Source: Sphingosinicella sp942492965 (GTDB taxonomy: Bacteria; Pseudomonadota; Alphaproteobacteria; Sphingomonadales; Sphingomonadaceae). From it: a stretch of DNA of 64,000 bases. The position numbers were made by a program, and so were the translations under genes. This document shows positions 10,399 through 19,452 of this stretch, piece after piece. Positions within the stretch are counted from its first letter, which is position 1, and every line of letters starts with the position of its first letter. The stretch covers positions 2,914,001 through 2,978,000 of the forward strand of contig OW818656.1 in the NCBI GenBank assembly GCA_942492965.1, in the 5' to 3' direction. Below the pieces are notes generated by a model. The model made no database searches and was not told the DNA's origin. It saw only the letters and a list, made by a program, of their open reading frames with translations.

Positions 10399-10908
10399 TC
10401 AGCGGCTGGCGGCCTTCGCCCACGCCGTGTTCTGGATGGCGGAGGCATCGAGCGCTTCGCCGAATCCATTGAAGGAGAGCGGCAGAACCATCGGTTTGCC
10501 GTCGCTGCCGATAACGGCGACCACGCCGGCCTTCGCCGCGCGCAGCCTCGCGATCTCCGGCGTGCCGAGAAGACGCTCGATGTAGCAGCCGCCCGCGTCG
10601 CAGCGCGTGTAGCCATAGCCTTCGAGATCGCTGGTCTCGTCGATGCGCAGCAGCGGCGGCTGCGTGAGCCGCACGCCGAGCGGCAGCCGGATTTGCACGG
10701 CATAGCGTTCGCCGCTGCCGCGATAGGCGAAGGCGACGCGCATGATCTGCTCGCCCGTGCTCTTCGATGTCGCGGCCTGCGCGATCTCGCACGGCGGCAC
10801 GTCCGCCGCCTTTGTGCATTGCACCACCCAGTCGCCGTGGATATCGGCCTTCGGGGTTTCGGGCGCGGCAGCGGCAAGTGCGAGCAAGAGGGCGGGCAGG
10901 GGGATCAT
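10399..10908 (-). CDS. IalB-family (invasion-associated locus B) secreted protein
   Basis: The 169-residue product begins MIPLPALLLALAAAAPE, a short cleavable signal peptide, so it should be periplasmic or outer-membrane associated. The mature part has the family hallmarks: GDWVVQC near the start, PPCEIAQ, and a Cys pair around CDAGGCY that suggests disulfides. IalB proteins are known from Bartonella, where the locus affects erythrocyte invasion; in free-living alphaproteobacteria the role is unclear. AAGGA seven bases before the ATG at 10908 supports this start. It sits between tpsB (20-base gap) and the exoprotein (29-base gap), so it is probably co-transcribed and may assist export or folding of the adhesin. 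That role is inference. Confidence 0.85.
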   Translation of the reverse strand: MIPLPALLLALAAAAPETPKADIHGDWVVQCTKAADVPPCEIAQAATSKSTGEQIMRVAFAYRGSGERYAVQIRLPLGVRLTQPPLLRIDETSDLEGYGYTRCDAGGCYIERLLGTPEIARLRAAKAGVVAVIGSDGKPMVLPLSFNGFGEALDASAIQNTAWAKAASR

Positions 10909-10928
10909 GCGGCGGTCCTTGCGCAGGG

Positions 10929-12635
10929 TCACAGCGAGAGGGAGATCGAGAAATTGGCGCGCCATTTGCGCTCGGTCGGCCCCGAAAGGCCGCGCGCGGC
11001 CTCCGCCTGCGCAGTGAGGCGCGGGCCGATCTGCACCGAAATGCCGCCGCCCGTCGAGGACGCGGAATGGCGCCGCGCTTCGCCTGTATCGAGACGGCCC
11101 TTCTGCCAGCCGATGCCGCCGTCCACGAAGCCGTGAACCCCGACCCCGACCTTGCCCGCCACCCCGCGCCGCCAGCGCGCTTCGAGCCCGCCCATCACGC
11201 AGTGATCGGCGCTCACCGTGCCGCTGTCAAAGCTGCGCCCGAACCCCGCGCCGCCATAGCTGCATTCCGCCGCGCTCAGCAGCGCATCGGTCGCCGCCCA
11301 TTGGCCGGAGCCTTTCGCGACAATCCCGAAATCGCCGCCCGCGACGCGTGCGACCGGCTGATAGCGCTGCGCATAAAGCGTGAAATTGAGGAAGGACGCA
11401 GAGCCGTTCATCCGCGTGCGCAGCGGATCGTCGTCCCTCGTTGCGCCGAGCCCGGAGAAGCCCTTGATCGCGCCCGCTCTCACAAGGTTGATGCCCCCGC
11501 CCGTGTCCGCCCAGTCGAGATCGAGGTCGGCGGTGGCCGTGCGCATCCGGTCTCGCGTGAATGCGGTGCGAAGAACCGTGGAATCGGAATCGATCACGTG
11601 CCCGGCAAGGGTGAGGCTGATGTTGCTCGCGCGGCTGCGGCGGATCGGGACCGCAATGCCGAGATCGACGTTCAGCGTCTCGCCGCGATAGCGGATCGCC
11701 TCAAGGAGGTCGCCGATCGGGCGGCTCCACGAAAAGCTCGCGCGGCCGTCGATGCGCAGGCCGTTCGGGCCGAGCCACTTGGTCGCTTCGCCGGTGAAGG
11801 ATCGGTAGCGGTCGCCGTCCGGGCTCGCCCAGCCGCGCATACGCACCTCGCCGCTGTCGCCGCTGAAACGCAGCCCGCCGCCCAGCATGTCGCGGCCGAG
11901 CACGCCCGACATCATGTTGGTATAGCTCGCGTCGGCGCGCACCGCGCGGTGCGAGAGATCGATCGTGAGCAGCGACGTGCCCGGCGTATCGGGCGAGGGC
12001 GCGAGCTGCGATGCCGCGGCGAGCCCCGGCAGGTCGTTCATGAGCAGCAGCGCGCGCTCCAGATCCTCTGCCTTCAACGGGCGCGATTCGAGAATGCGCG
12101 CTGCCGTGCGCACCGCGAGCGGTTCGCCCGCCGCGTCTGCCACGCTGCGGATTTCGCGCACCGTGCCGTTTCGTTTCACGCGGATCGCGGAGACGTGCCC
12201 CTCGATCACCTGGATGCGCACGACGCCTTCCGAAAGCGCCTGCTCGGGCACCAGCGCGAAGGAAAGGAGATAGCCCTCCGCCGAATAGGCGCGCGTAACG
12301 GCGTCGGCGAACTGGAAGACCGTGCTGACGGAAACCTCGTCACCCGGCTTCGCCCCCCACAGGGCGCGCAGTTCGGTTTCGGGAATCGCCGATGCGCCGT
12401 CGATCACGAGTGTGCGGAACGTGAAGCGCGTTTCGGCGGCCGCCTCCGGCGCGACCTGCTGACGAAGAAGCGGCGCCGGCGCGGGTGCGGTCGCGCGCGC
12501 TTCGGGAATCGGCTCGGGCGTCTGCGGCCGCGGTTCCGCGGTGCGCGGAATATCGGCGGGCGTCACCTGCGCCTCCGCTGCGTGGGCGGTGCAGAGCAGG
12601 GCGGCGAGCACGGCCGCCGGGAGAACATCACGCAT
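10929..12635 (-). CDS. TpsB / ShlB-FhaC-HecB family outer-membrane transporter
   Basis: This 568-residue protein has a signal peptide (MRDVLPAAVLAALLCTAHAAEAQ) and a Pro/Ala-rich linker. A POTRA-type domain follows at about residues 65-150 (FRTLVIDG, YSAEGYLLSF, VRIQVIEGHV), then a C-terminal beta-barrel with alternating strands that ends in NFSISLSL. It is the dedicated pore for the exoprotein encoded two genes downstream. The length matches ShlB/FhaC transporters. The start at 12635 overlaps the end of sapC by eight bases, so translation is probably coupled. The barrel segment GFVDGGIGWQKG resembles the C-terminal region of the family. Confidence 0.9.
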   Translation of the reverse strand: MRDVLPAAVLAALLCTAHAAEAQVTPADIPRTAEPRPQTPEPIPEARATAPAPAPLLRQQVAPEAAAETRFTFRTLVIDGASAIPETELRALWGAKPGDEVSVSTVFQFADAVTRAYSAEGYLLSFALVPEQALSEGVVRIQVIEGHVSAIRVKRNGTVREIRSVADAAGEPLAVRTAARILESRPLKAEDLERALLLMNDLPGLAAASQLAPSPDTPGTSLLTIDLSHRAVRADASYTNMMSGVLGRDMLGGGLRFSGDSGEVRMRGWASPDGDRYRSFTGEATKWLGPNGLRIDGRASFSWSRPIGDLLEAIRYRGETLNVDLGIAVPIRRSRASNISLTLAGHVIDSDSTVLRTAFTRDRMRTATADLDLDWADTGGGINLVRAGAIKGFSGLGATRDDDPLRTRMNGSASFLNFTLYAQRYQPVARVAGGDFGIVAKGSGQWAATDALLSAAECSYGGAGFGRSFDSGTVSADHCVMGGLEARWRRGVAGKVGVGVHGFVDGGIGWQKGRLDTGEARRHSASSTGGGISVQIGPRLTAQAEAARGLSGPTERKWRANFSISLSL

Positions 12636-13413
12636 CGGCACGCTTTCTGCTGGATTGCCGGCGTGCCGGTGGTGGTTCCGCCGTGGCGCCGCGCCGCGCG
12701 GCGTGGCGATCGAGCAGCGTCTGCCAGTTCGCCTGAGAGGTTTCGGCCAGCGCGGCGAGATCGAGCCAGCCCTTGCGGAACCAGTCGCCGAGTGTGTCGT
12801 CGGGAAGCGCGCGCAGCTTCGCGCGGTCGATCGTCCGAAACCCGTCGACCCGGAATTGCGACTGGTCGGGAAGGTGGATATCGGCGCGCCGCGTTTCGAG
12901 AAGATCGCGGTCCCGCAACCCCGCGACGAATTCGGTCGTACGCAAATGATCGCGGTGATAGCGCTCGCAAAAGTCGAGCGCGTGCGCGGCAAGCGGGGAG
13001 GCGTTGTCGCCGTCGAAAAGCCCGTTCGCGTCCGCCGGCACGATGCCGTCGCGCTCGATCAATCGCGGCCGATCGATCGCCAGCATCAGCGCGTCGCTGC
13101 CCGGCGTGGTCACCGGCAGGAACGGATAACGCCGTACATAGGCCGGCACGTAAGCGCCATCCGACCAGCGGCCCTCGCCGTCCACGAACAGATTGGATTC
13201 GCCGCTGAGCCCCATCACCGCCAGCGGCAGCATCGCCTCCGTGTCGGCGAACACAATCGGATAGCAGCGCGCGGCGAGCGCGAATTCCGACACGTTCAGC
13301 GGAACGGCCACGATGCCCGCCGCGAATTGAAAACTCTCGCAGGCAAGAAGCGCGGCGTGTTTGTGGAGATCGCCCCGGAGAAGGACGGGGTCTTCGTAAA
13401 GCAAGGGAGGCAT
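12628..13413 (-). CDS. SapC family protein
   Basis: The 261-residue protein lacks a signal peptide. It carries features of the SapC family (named for a Caulobacter S-layer locus): VPLNVSEFALAARCYPIVF near the N-terminus, LFVDGEGRWSDGAYVPAYVRRYPF in the middle and the C-terminal FRTIDRAKLRALPDDTLGDWFRKGWL segment. The biochemical role of SapC is not established. In sphingomonads the family often sits beside TonB-receptor genes; here it is the first gene of a two-partner secretion operon and overlaps tpsB by eight bases. The basic, proline-rich tail is not conserved as far as I know. The family call is firm, the role in surface-protein export is inference. Confidence 0.85.
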   Translation of the reverse strand: MPPLLYEDPVLLRGDLHKHAALLACESFQFAAGIVAVPLNVSEFALAARCYPIVFADTEAMLPLAVMGLSGESNLFVDGEGRWSDGAYVPAYVRRYPFLPVTTPGSDALMLAIDRPRLIERDGIVPADANGLFDGDNASPLAAHALDFCERYHRDHLRTTEFVAGLRDRDLLETRRADIHLPDQSQFRVDGFRTIDRAKLRALPDDTLGDWFRKGWLDLAALAETSQANWQTLLDRHAARRGATAEPPPARRQSSRKRADA

Positions 13414-13484
13414 TTTTCACCAGCAGCATTGTTATTGTTATGTGCGACTGCCGTTCGACTTCGCGAGAGAATACATAAACACGG

Positions 13485-13509
13485 CATCCCCGGAATCGAA
13501 CCGGGGATG
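13485..13509. other. Perfect hairpin resembling a tRNA T-arm
   Basis: CATCCCCGG and CCGGGGATG form a nine-base-pair stem around a seven-base loop. Read on the minus strand, the loop with its closing bases is GGTTCGATTCC, the classic T-arm sequence of a tRNA. No tRNA body or CCA end could be traced around it. It lies between the EAL gene stop and the sapC start, so it may simply be a stem-loop terminator or attenuator, but no T-run follows on either strand. Confidence 0.5.
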
Positions 13510-13556
13510 GAACCGTTCCGGTGCTTCGAACCGTTCCCGCAATGATTGCGCTTTCA

Positions 13557-14876
13557 TCAGCCGGAGAGTCCGATCGATCGATACGGCGAATTTGCGGGCA
13601 GAAACGCGGCACCTTCAGATGCGGTCATTGTGGATGCAAATCCGCTCGCCGTGGCGGGTGCATTGCGGCGTGCGATCCAGGGGCGCAGCGTCGAGGGGAA
13701 ATGGATGTAGTGGCCCTGCTGCCAGTCCGCGCCGAGCGACGCGACGAGGCGACTGTCCGCCTCCGTCTCGATGCCTTCGACGATGACTCCGGCGGCCATC
13801 GTGCCGGCAAGCCCGATCATGTGCGCAAGCGTGTTGCGGCATCGTGCCGATTGGCCTGCGCGGCGCAGAAAGAAGGCGTCGACCTTCACATAGTCGGGCG
13901 ACAGGGCAAGCACGCTCCGCACGGAGCTGAAGCCCATGCCGAAATCGTCGATCGCGATCCGGCAGCCGAGTTCCCGCAGCGCGGATGTGAAGCGTGCGGC
14001 ACTGGAAATCGAAGGGAACGCGGCGGTCTCGGTGATCTCCACGACGAGACGACGCGCTGCGGCGGGGTTCGCGCGTAGCCGCGCGAGCGCATCGTCCCAC
14101 CAGGGATCGAGAAGCGCGCTCGCGGCGGAAATGTTGACGCCGAGCCGCGCGGCGGAATCGGCCTCCAGCTCGTCGAGCACCAGCGAAACCATGATCTGGT
14201 CGAACGCGCGCACGAGGCCGGTGCGTTCCAGCGCGGCGATGGCATCGCTCACAGCGGGCGTGTCGTCGCCGACGAGGCGCAGCAGGCATTCATGATAAAG
14301 GATTTCGTCCTCGCCGCTCACCGCCTGCCACGCGGGAAACAGGCGCCCCTCCGCCACGGCCGTGAACACCTGCGCGGCGGTCGCCATGTCGCGGCGATAG
14401 CGCGCGGCATCCGGGTACGCGGGCAGAGGGGCGCCAAGGGCGTCGTGAAGTGCGGCAAACCCGGCGGGGCTTATGTCTGCCCCGCTCGAGAATGTCGCCG
14501 CCGACCAGGCACTGGACACGGTCAGGAAAATGGAATTGTCCAGATACCGGATCGGCGAACGGGCAAATACGCTACGCAACTGCTGGGTGAAGTGTTCGGG
14601 GCTGCCCGCCACGACGAGCGCCGCATCAAGCCGGCCGAGCGCGCGATCGACGATATGCGTCGTCGCGCGGCCGGCCACGGTGCTCTCAAGATGCTGCTGC
14701 GCTGCCAGCGCGGCGGCCTCGCCATAGGCTTTCGCGATCGACCGGATATTGTCGATTCGAAGCGCGATGAGGATCGAGGCGCAGCGGAAAACGCTGGCCA
14801 CGGAGTCGTCCGGGTGCGCGGCTTCCGCCTCGATTGTCATGAATCTTGCCGCCATGTCCGCCATGCGTTCCGCCAA
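13557..14876 (-). CDS. EAL-domain protein (probable c-di-GMP phosphodiesterase with degenerate GGDEF part)
   Basis: The C-terminal half (about residues 165-410) is an EAL domain. The usual EALLR signature reads ECLLRL. The other active-site motifs are present: VNIS, EITET, IDDFGMGFSS, VKVDAFF, VEGIETE and WQQGHY. The N-terminal half looks like a divergent GGDEF or sensory region without a GGDEF motif. The likely role is hydrolysis of cyclic di-GMP, which would fit control of the adhesin operon next door, though linkage is only positional. The longest frame starts at a TTG (14876); ATG codons at 14864 and 14855 are equally possible. The gene is not in tight operon spacing with sapC. Confidence 0.82.
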   Translation of the reverse strand: MAERMADMAARFMTIEAEAAHPDDSVASVFRCASILIALRIDNIRSIAKAYGEAAALAAQQHLESTVAGRATTHIVDRALGRLDAALVVAGSPEHFTQQLRSVFARSPIRYLDNSIFLTVSSAWSAATFSSGADISPAGFAALHDALGAPLPAYPDAARYRRDMATAAQVFTAVAEGRLFPAWQAVSGEDEILYHECLLRLVGDDTPAVSDAIAALERTGLVRAFDQIMVSLVLDELEADSAARLGVNISAASALLDPWWDDALARLRANPAAARRLVVEITETAAFPSISSAARFTSALRELGCRIAIDDFGMGFSSVRSVLALSPDYVKVDAFFLRRAGQSARCRNTLAHMIGLAGTMAAGVIVEGIETEADSRLVASLGADWQQGHYIHFPSTLRPWIARRNAPATASGFASTMTASEGAAFLPANSPYRSIGLSG

Positions 14877-15008
14877 ATCCTGTTCGCCTTGGTTTGAGAC
14901 GAAATAACCAAAACGGTATCAGAGGCGGCTGGACGGCCGAGTATTGGGGATGAATACTCCCTACCGGAAGAAGAAAAATCAACAAAACAATGTAATGGTA
15001 AAACGAAA

Positions 15009-15992
15009 ATGTCCTGGAATATGTATAATACTAATGGAAAAAGAAAGTATCTTACAGAATCCGAAACTATGGATTTTGTTAGATTTGCGAAACAAAAGAG
15101 TAAAGACGTTTATGCATTTTGTTGGTTGATGGCAGAAACAGGTTGCCGAATATCGGAAGCGCTGGCCGTTAACACGGAGAGTATAGATTTTCAGGCTGGA
15201 ACCTTAATCATAAAATGCCTGAAGAAGCGGGGTAAATCTGTTTATCGAGAGGTTCCTCTTTCCGAAGAATTCCTGAGATTCATGAAAAAATGGATAAACA
15301 GCAAATCAAGTTCGGGATTCGATCTTTGGACATGGTCACGAATGACTGCATATCGCCGGGTTTGCGAGGTGATGGTCGAGGCAGGACTTACCGGAGACTA
15401 TGCGACACCGCGCGGACTACGCCACGGCTTCGGCGTCCGGGCCATCCAGTCGGGGGTTCCGCTCAATCTGGTGCAGCGTTGGCTCGGCCACGCCGACATG
15501 AAGACGACGGCGATCTATGCGAGCGCGTCCGGACCAGAAGAGCGACAGATCGCAGCACGCATGTGGCTTGATGGGCGGGGCGGGGTCGGGGCGATGCCGG
15601 GTGGAGAAAGGGCGCCGCGCGAAAATAAAATCGAGTCCGATGAAAGGCTTGAATCCGCGAATTCTGCGGAAAATGTATCAGCGCAAAAGCGTTCGGGGGA
15701 GGCGTGGCCACACCCTGCGGCGTCTCCGCCGTGGACGCTCAGATCCGCGGCGCGTTTAATTTATTGCCATCTGTTACGATATTGGTTATTTTGTAACACG
15801 AATTTTCATTGCTTTTCATTGACTTACCTCGCGTCCCATGGGGTTTTCCGTCTCCGGTCGTTATTGTCCCGGATGGCAGTTTTTCGGCCATTCGGCCTGA
15901 TTGCGGACCCTGTGCTGTCCGACCGGAAATTATGCAATCGTACAATTGTCGCAGATCGGCTTTCCGGGCGGGGGGTCGGGTCCGGGTTGTGA
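15009..15992 (+). CDS. Tyrosine recombinase / integrase, catalytic domain only, with unusual C-terminal extension
   Basis: Catalytic residues can be placed: Arg47 in TGCRISEAL, Lys72 or Lys73 in LKKRGKS, Arg138 and His139 in PRGLRHGFGV, His161 in WLGHADMKTT and Tyr170 in TTAIYAS. The box-II position that is usually His is Arg135. There is no N-terminal SAM-like DNA-binding domain. Relatives I know of end shortly after the ERQIAARMW segment (residue ~189). This frame continues about 130 further residues with no recognisable homology, probably because a stop codon was lost. The first ~330 bases are clearly AT-rich, the rest GC-rich, so the gene may be a chimera or recently acquired. It may move plasmid or island DNA. 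Confidence 0.78.
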   Translation: MSWNMYNTNGKRKYLTESETMDFVRFAKQKSKDVYAFCWLMAETGCRISEALAVNTESIDFQAGTLIIKCLKKRGKSVYREVPLSEEFLRFMKKWINSKSSSGFDLWTWSRMTAYRRVCEVMVEAGLTGDYATPRGLRHGFGVRAIQSGVPLNLVQRWLGHADMKTTAIYASASGPEERQIAARMWLDGRGGVGAMPGGERAPRENKIESDERLESANSAENVSAQKRSGEAWPHPAASPPWTLRSAARLIYCHLLRYWLFCNTNFHCFSLTYLASHGVFRLRSLLSRMAVFRPFGLIADPVLSDRKLCNRTIVADRLSGRGVGSGL

Positions 15993-16110
15993 ATTCGGTG
16001 TCTCTCATCGGGCGAACAGATGAAGATGCGCATGGGCGCTTCATAGCATTGCTTGCATTGCCTTGTGAATCCTCTCAAATTCCGGGCAATTCCGGGGAGG
16101 TTTCGCCCAT
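15585..16110. other. Segment without a recognisable gene (integrase read-through and kinase leader)
   Basis: Beyond the normal integrase C-terminus I see no convincing coding region. The translated extension of the integrase is low-similarity, and the minus-strand frame at 15739-16044 (101 codons) matches nothing I know. An AT-rich patch at about 15765-15830 is a plausible promoter zone for the histidine kinase. GGGGAGG at 16094-16100 is the ribosome site of that kinase. Confidence 0.5.
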
Positions 16111-19100
16111 ATGGACGGGCTGGTGCTGTTCGCGATCGCCGCGGCCTACGTGTCCGCGCTGTTCGCGCTCGCGTATTGGGCGGAGAACCGGCGCGGCCGC
16201 TGGCTGAAGCCGCGCTACCGGATTCCGGCCTACACGCTCGCGCTCGCGGTCTATTGCACGAGCTGGACGTTCTACGGCGCGGTCGGCAGCGCGGTTGCGG
16301 ACGGCTGGCTGTACCTGCCGATCTATCTGGGCCCGATCCTCATCTATCTGTTCGGCTGGCGTTTCCTCGAGCGGCTCGTCGAAACCGTGCAGCGCGAGGG
16401 CGCCACGTCGATCGCCGATTTCATCGGCTCGCGCTTCGGCAAGAGCCGCACGGTCGCGGCGCTCGTCACGCTGCTCGCGCTGCTCGGCACGATCCCCTAT
16501 CTCGCGCTGCAGCTGCGCTCCGTCGGCACCAGTTTCGCCGAGTTCACCGGCACAGACAGTCCCGGCCTCGTCATGGGATTTACCGCGGCGATGCTGGCGC
16601 TGTTCGCGATGCTGTTCGGCACGCGGCGCTACGAGGCGGCGGGCCGCAACGACGGCGTTCTCTTCGCGGTCGGCGTTGAATCGCTGGTGAAGCTCGCCGC
16701 GCTCGTCGCGGCGGGTGTGTTCGCGGGGGTGATGTTCATGGGCCTTGAAGCCCCGGCGCGCGCGTCGGGTCTTGCTGCGCTCGGCGAGACTTTCGCGCCC
16801 GCCGGCATCGGCATCGATTTCTTCGTCGTCACGCTGCTGTCGATGGCGGCGATCGTCTGCCTGCCGCGCCAGTTCTATATCGGCGTGATCGAGGCCGCGT
16901 CCGTTCAGGATGTCCGCCGCTCGCGCTTGCCCTTCGTCGCCTATCTCGTCGTCACGTCGCTCGTCGTCATCCCGATCGCGCTTGCCGCGACCGCGCTCGT
17001 TCCGGCCGGCACCAGCGCGGATTTGCTCGTGCTCGACATGCCGCTCGCGGCAGGCGCGGATGCGCTCGCCATCCTCGTCTTCATCGGCGGCTTCTCGGCG
17101 GCGACCGGCATGGCGATCGTCGAATCCGTCGCGCTTTCCACGATGGTCTCGAACGATCTCATCGCGCCGCTCCTGCTGCGTAGCCCGCGCTGGGCGAACG
17201 ATGCCAATCTCGGCCGCGTGATGCTCACGATACGGCGTATCGTCATCGCCTCGGTGATGGCGGGCGCGCTCGCCTACACCCAGATCATTCCGGCGGGCGA
17301 GCGGCTCGCCGCGATCGGGCTGATCGCGTTCGCGGCGATGGCACAGTTCGCGCCCAGTCTCGTGCTCGCCGTCGGCCGCGCCGGGCGCGATGCGACGGCG
17401 GCGAAGGCGGGGCTTTCGATCGGCCTCGTGCTCTGGGGCTACACGCTCTTCATCCCCGCCGTCGTCGGCGCCGAAGGCATCGCGCCGCTCGCCGGTACGC
17501 TCGCCGATCCGACCGCGCTGCTCGGTCTCGATGGACTCAGCCCGCTCGTCCACGGCACGCTCTGGAGCCTCGGGCTCAACATCGCCGTTCATGCGCTCGT
17601 GGCGGCGCGGCGTATCCGCTCGGCGCGCGTGTCGTTCGATTTCGGGGATGGCGTCGCGCGCGTGTCCGATCTCGCGGGGCTCGCCCGTCTCGTCGAGCGC
17701 TTCGTGGGCGCCGAGCGCACCGCCGCTGCTTTCGGCGAAGCGCCCGCAGGTGTTCCGGTCGGGCGGGCAACTGCGCAGATGGCGGAGCGCATGATCGCCG
17801 GCGTCGTCGGCGCCCCCTCCGCGCGCTCGCTTGTCGCGTCCGCGCTTTCGGGCGCGACATTCACCGCAAGTGACGTTGCGTTGATGCTCGATGAAAGCAG
17901 CGGCAGCCTGCAATTCTCGAAGGATCTGCTCGCCGCCACGCTCGAGCACATCGATCCGGGCGTCAGCGTGGTCGATAGCGATCTCAATCTCGTGGCGTGG
18001 AACAGCCGCTATCTCGACCTGTTCGATTATCCGCCCGGCATGGTGCGCGTCGGCGCGCCGGTCGCCGAACTCATCCGCCACAATGCACTGCGCGGCGAAT
18101 GCGGCCCCGGCGAGGTCGACGATCACGTCCGCCGCCGCCTCGATCACATGCAGCGCGGCCGCCGCCACAGCTTCGAACGGATTCGTCCCGACGGCCGCGT
18201 CATCAAGACCGTCGGCGGTCCGATGCCGCGCGGCGGCTACGTGATGTGCTTCACCGATATCACGGCGGAGGCCGAGGCACGGGCAGCCCTCGAACAGTCG
18301 CGCGCCGAGCTCGAAATCCGTGTCGAGCAGCGCACCGCAGAGCTTTCCGAGGCGAATGTCGCGCTCGCGCAGGCAACGCGCGAGAAGACGCGCTTCCTCG
18401 CCGCCGCGAGCCACGATCTGTTGCAACCGCTCCACGCAGCCCGGCTGTTCGCCGCCGCGCTCGACCGCGAGGTGAGCGGCGGCAGCCATGTGCTCGTCGA
18501 TCGCATCGACCAGTCGATCGACGCCGCCGAGCAGCTCCTGCGCACGCTCCTCGACATCTCGAAGCTCGACGCAGGCGGCTTTGTCCCGACGATCACAAGC
18601 TTCCCCTTGAAACCGCTCCTCCTCGAAGTCGCCGAGACCTTCCACCCGATGGCCGCCGAAAAAGGCCTGACGCTCCGTATCGGCGGTATCGATGCGACGC
18701 TCGAAACAGACCGCACGCTGCTCCGCTCGATCGTCCAGAACCTCCTCTCGAACGCCGTCCGCTACACCGCGCGCGGCGGCATCGTCGTCGGCGCCCGGCG
18801 GCGCGGCGGCCGCGTCCGCATCGATGTCGTAGACACGGGCCCCGGTATTCCGGAAGACAAGCAGGACCTGATCTTCCGCGAATTCGAAAGGCTCGGCACG
18901 GGCGGCGAGGCGGGCGTCGGGCTCGGCCTCGCCATCGTCGATCGCGCCGCCCGCCATCTCGGTGCGAAGGTCGATCTCGCATCGGTGCAGGGCAGGGGCA
19001 GCCGCTTCAGCGTCACCTTCGACCTCACGGACGCGCAGCCGCCGCTGCTACAGGATGAAAATGCCGTTTCGGTGACAGATGCGGCGCCGCTGCATCTCCT

Positions 19101-19452
19101 CGTTGTCGATGACGATCTTGCGGTCTGCGAGGCCATGACCGTGCTCGGCACCAGCCGGGGGCACCGCGTCACGACCGCGAACGATCCCGAGGCTGCGCTT
19201 GCACAGGAAGGGCCGTTCGATGTGGCGCTCGTCGATTTCCAGCTCGGCCACGACATGGACGGTATCGATCTGATCGCCCACCTGCGCGCCCGCCACCCCG
19301 GCCTCCGCGCCGCCCTCGTCACGGCGGACCGCAGCCCGGAAACGCCGCGCCGTGCCGCCGCGCTCGGCATTTCCGTGCTCGCAAAGCCGCTTGCGGCGGC
19401 AACGCTCGATGCGTGGCTTGCAGGCGCGGCGGAAGAACCCCGCGCCGCCTGA
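16111..19452 (+). CDS. CrbS-like hybrid histidine kinase with N-terminal sodium/solute symporter domain
   Basis: This 1113-residue protein begins with about 12-13 membrane segments of the SLC5/sodium-solute symporter family (residues 1-480, YRIPAYTLALAVYCTSWTFYGAVG is typical of this sensor class). A short STAC-like linker follows (about 500-590), then a PAS domain (about 605-715, LVAWNSRYLDLF), a coiled coil and a HisKA domain with His768 in AASHDLLQPL. The HATPase has DTGPGIP and GVGLGLAIV, and a C-terminal receiver has Asp1042 in LVDFQLG. CrbS/CrbR systems in Vibrio and Pseudomonas control acetyl-CoA synthetase during the acetate switch. The partner regulator and acs lie just downstream on the other strand, which supports the same role here. 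The start has a clear ribosome site. Confidence 0.9.
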   Translation: MDGLVLFAIAAAYVSALFALAYWAENRRGRWLKPRYRIPAYTLALAVYCTSWTFYGAVGSAVADGWLYLPIYLGPILIYLFGWRFLERLVETVQREGATSIADFIGSRFGKSRTVAALVTLLALLGTIPYLALQLRSVGTSFAEFTGTDSPGLVMGFTAAMLALFAMLFGTRRYEAAGRNDGVLFAVGVESLVKLAALVAAGVFAGVMFMGLEAPARASGLAALGETFAPAGIGIDFFVVTLLSMAAIVCLPRQFYIGVIEAASVQDVRRSRLPFVAYLVVTSLVVIPIALAATALVPAGTSADLLVLDMPLAAGADALAILVFIGGFSAATGMAIVESVALSTMVSNDLIAPLLLRSPRWANDANLGRVMLTIRRIVIASVMAGALAYTQIIPAGERLAAIGLIAFAAMAQFAPSLVLAVGRAGRDATAAKAGLSIGLVLWGYTLFIPAVVGAEGIAPLAGTLADPTALLGLDGLSPLVHGTLWSLGLNIAVHALVAARRIRSARVSFDFGDGVARVSDLAGLARLVERFVGAERTAAAFGEAPAGVPVGRATAQMAERMIAGVVGAPSARSLVASALSGATFTASDVALMLDESSGSLQFSKDLLAATLEHIDPGVSVVDSDLNLVAWNSRYLDLFDYPPGMVRVGAPVAELIRHNALRGECGPGEVDDHVRRRLDHMQRGRRHSFERIRPDGRVIKTVGGPMPRGGYVMCFTDITAEAEARAALEQSRAELEIRVEQRTAELSEANVALAQATREKTRFLAAASHDLLQPLHAARLFAAALDREVSGGSHVLVDRIDQSIDAAEQLLRTLLDISKLDAGGFVPTITSFPLKPLLLEVAETFHPMAAEKGLTLRIGGIDATLETDRTLLRSIVQNLLSNAVRYTARGGIVVGARRRGGRVRIDVVDTGPGIPEDKQDLIFREFERLGTGGEAGVGLGLAIVDRAARHLGAKVDLASVQGRGSRFSVTFDLTDAQPPLLQDENAVSVTDAAPLHLLVVDDDLAVCEAMTVLGTSRGHRVTTANDPEAALAQEGPFDVALVDFQLGHDMDGIDLIAHLRARHPGLRAALVTADRSPETPRRAAALGISVLAKPLAAATLDAWLAGAAEEPRAA

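Noticed and set aside
10767..13208. Plus-strand open frame of 813 codons
   Set aside because: It is antisense to tpsB and sapC and has no recognisable domain or ribosome site.
16075..18957. Minus-strand open frame of 960 codons
   Set aside because: It is antisense to the hybrid histidine kinase, whose domains and catalytic residues are all intact. The antisense product is low-complexity Arg/Asp/Glu.
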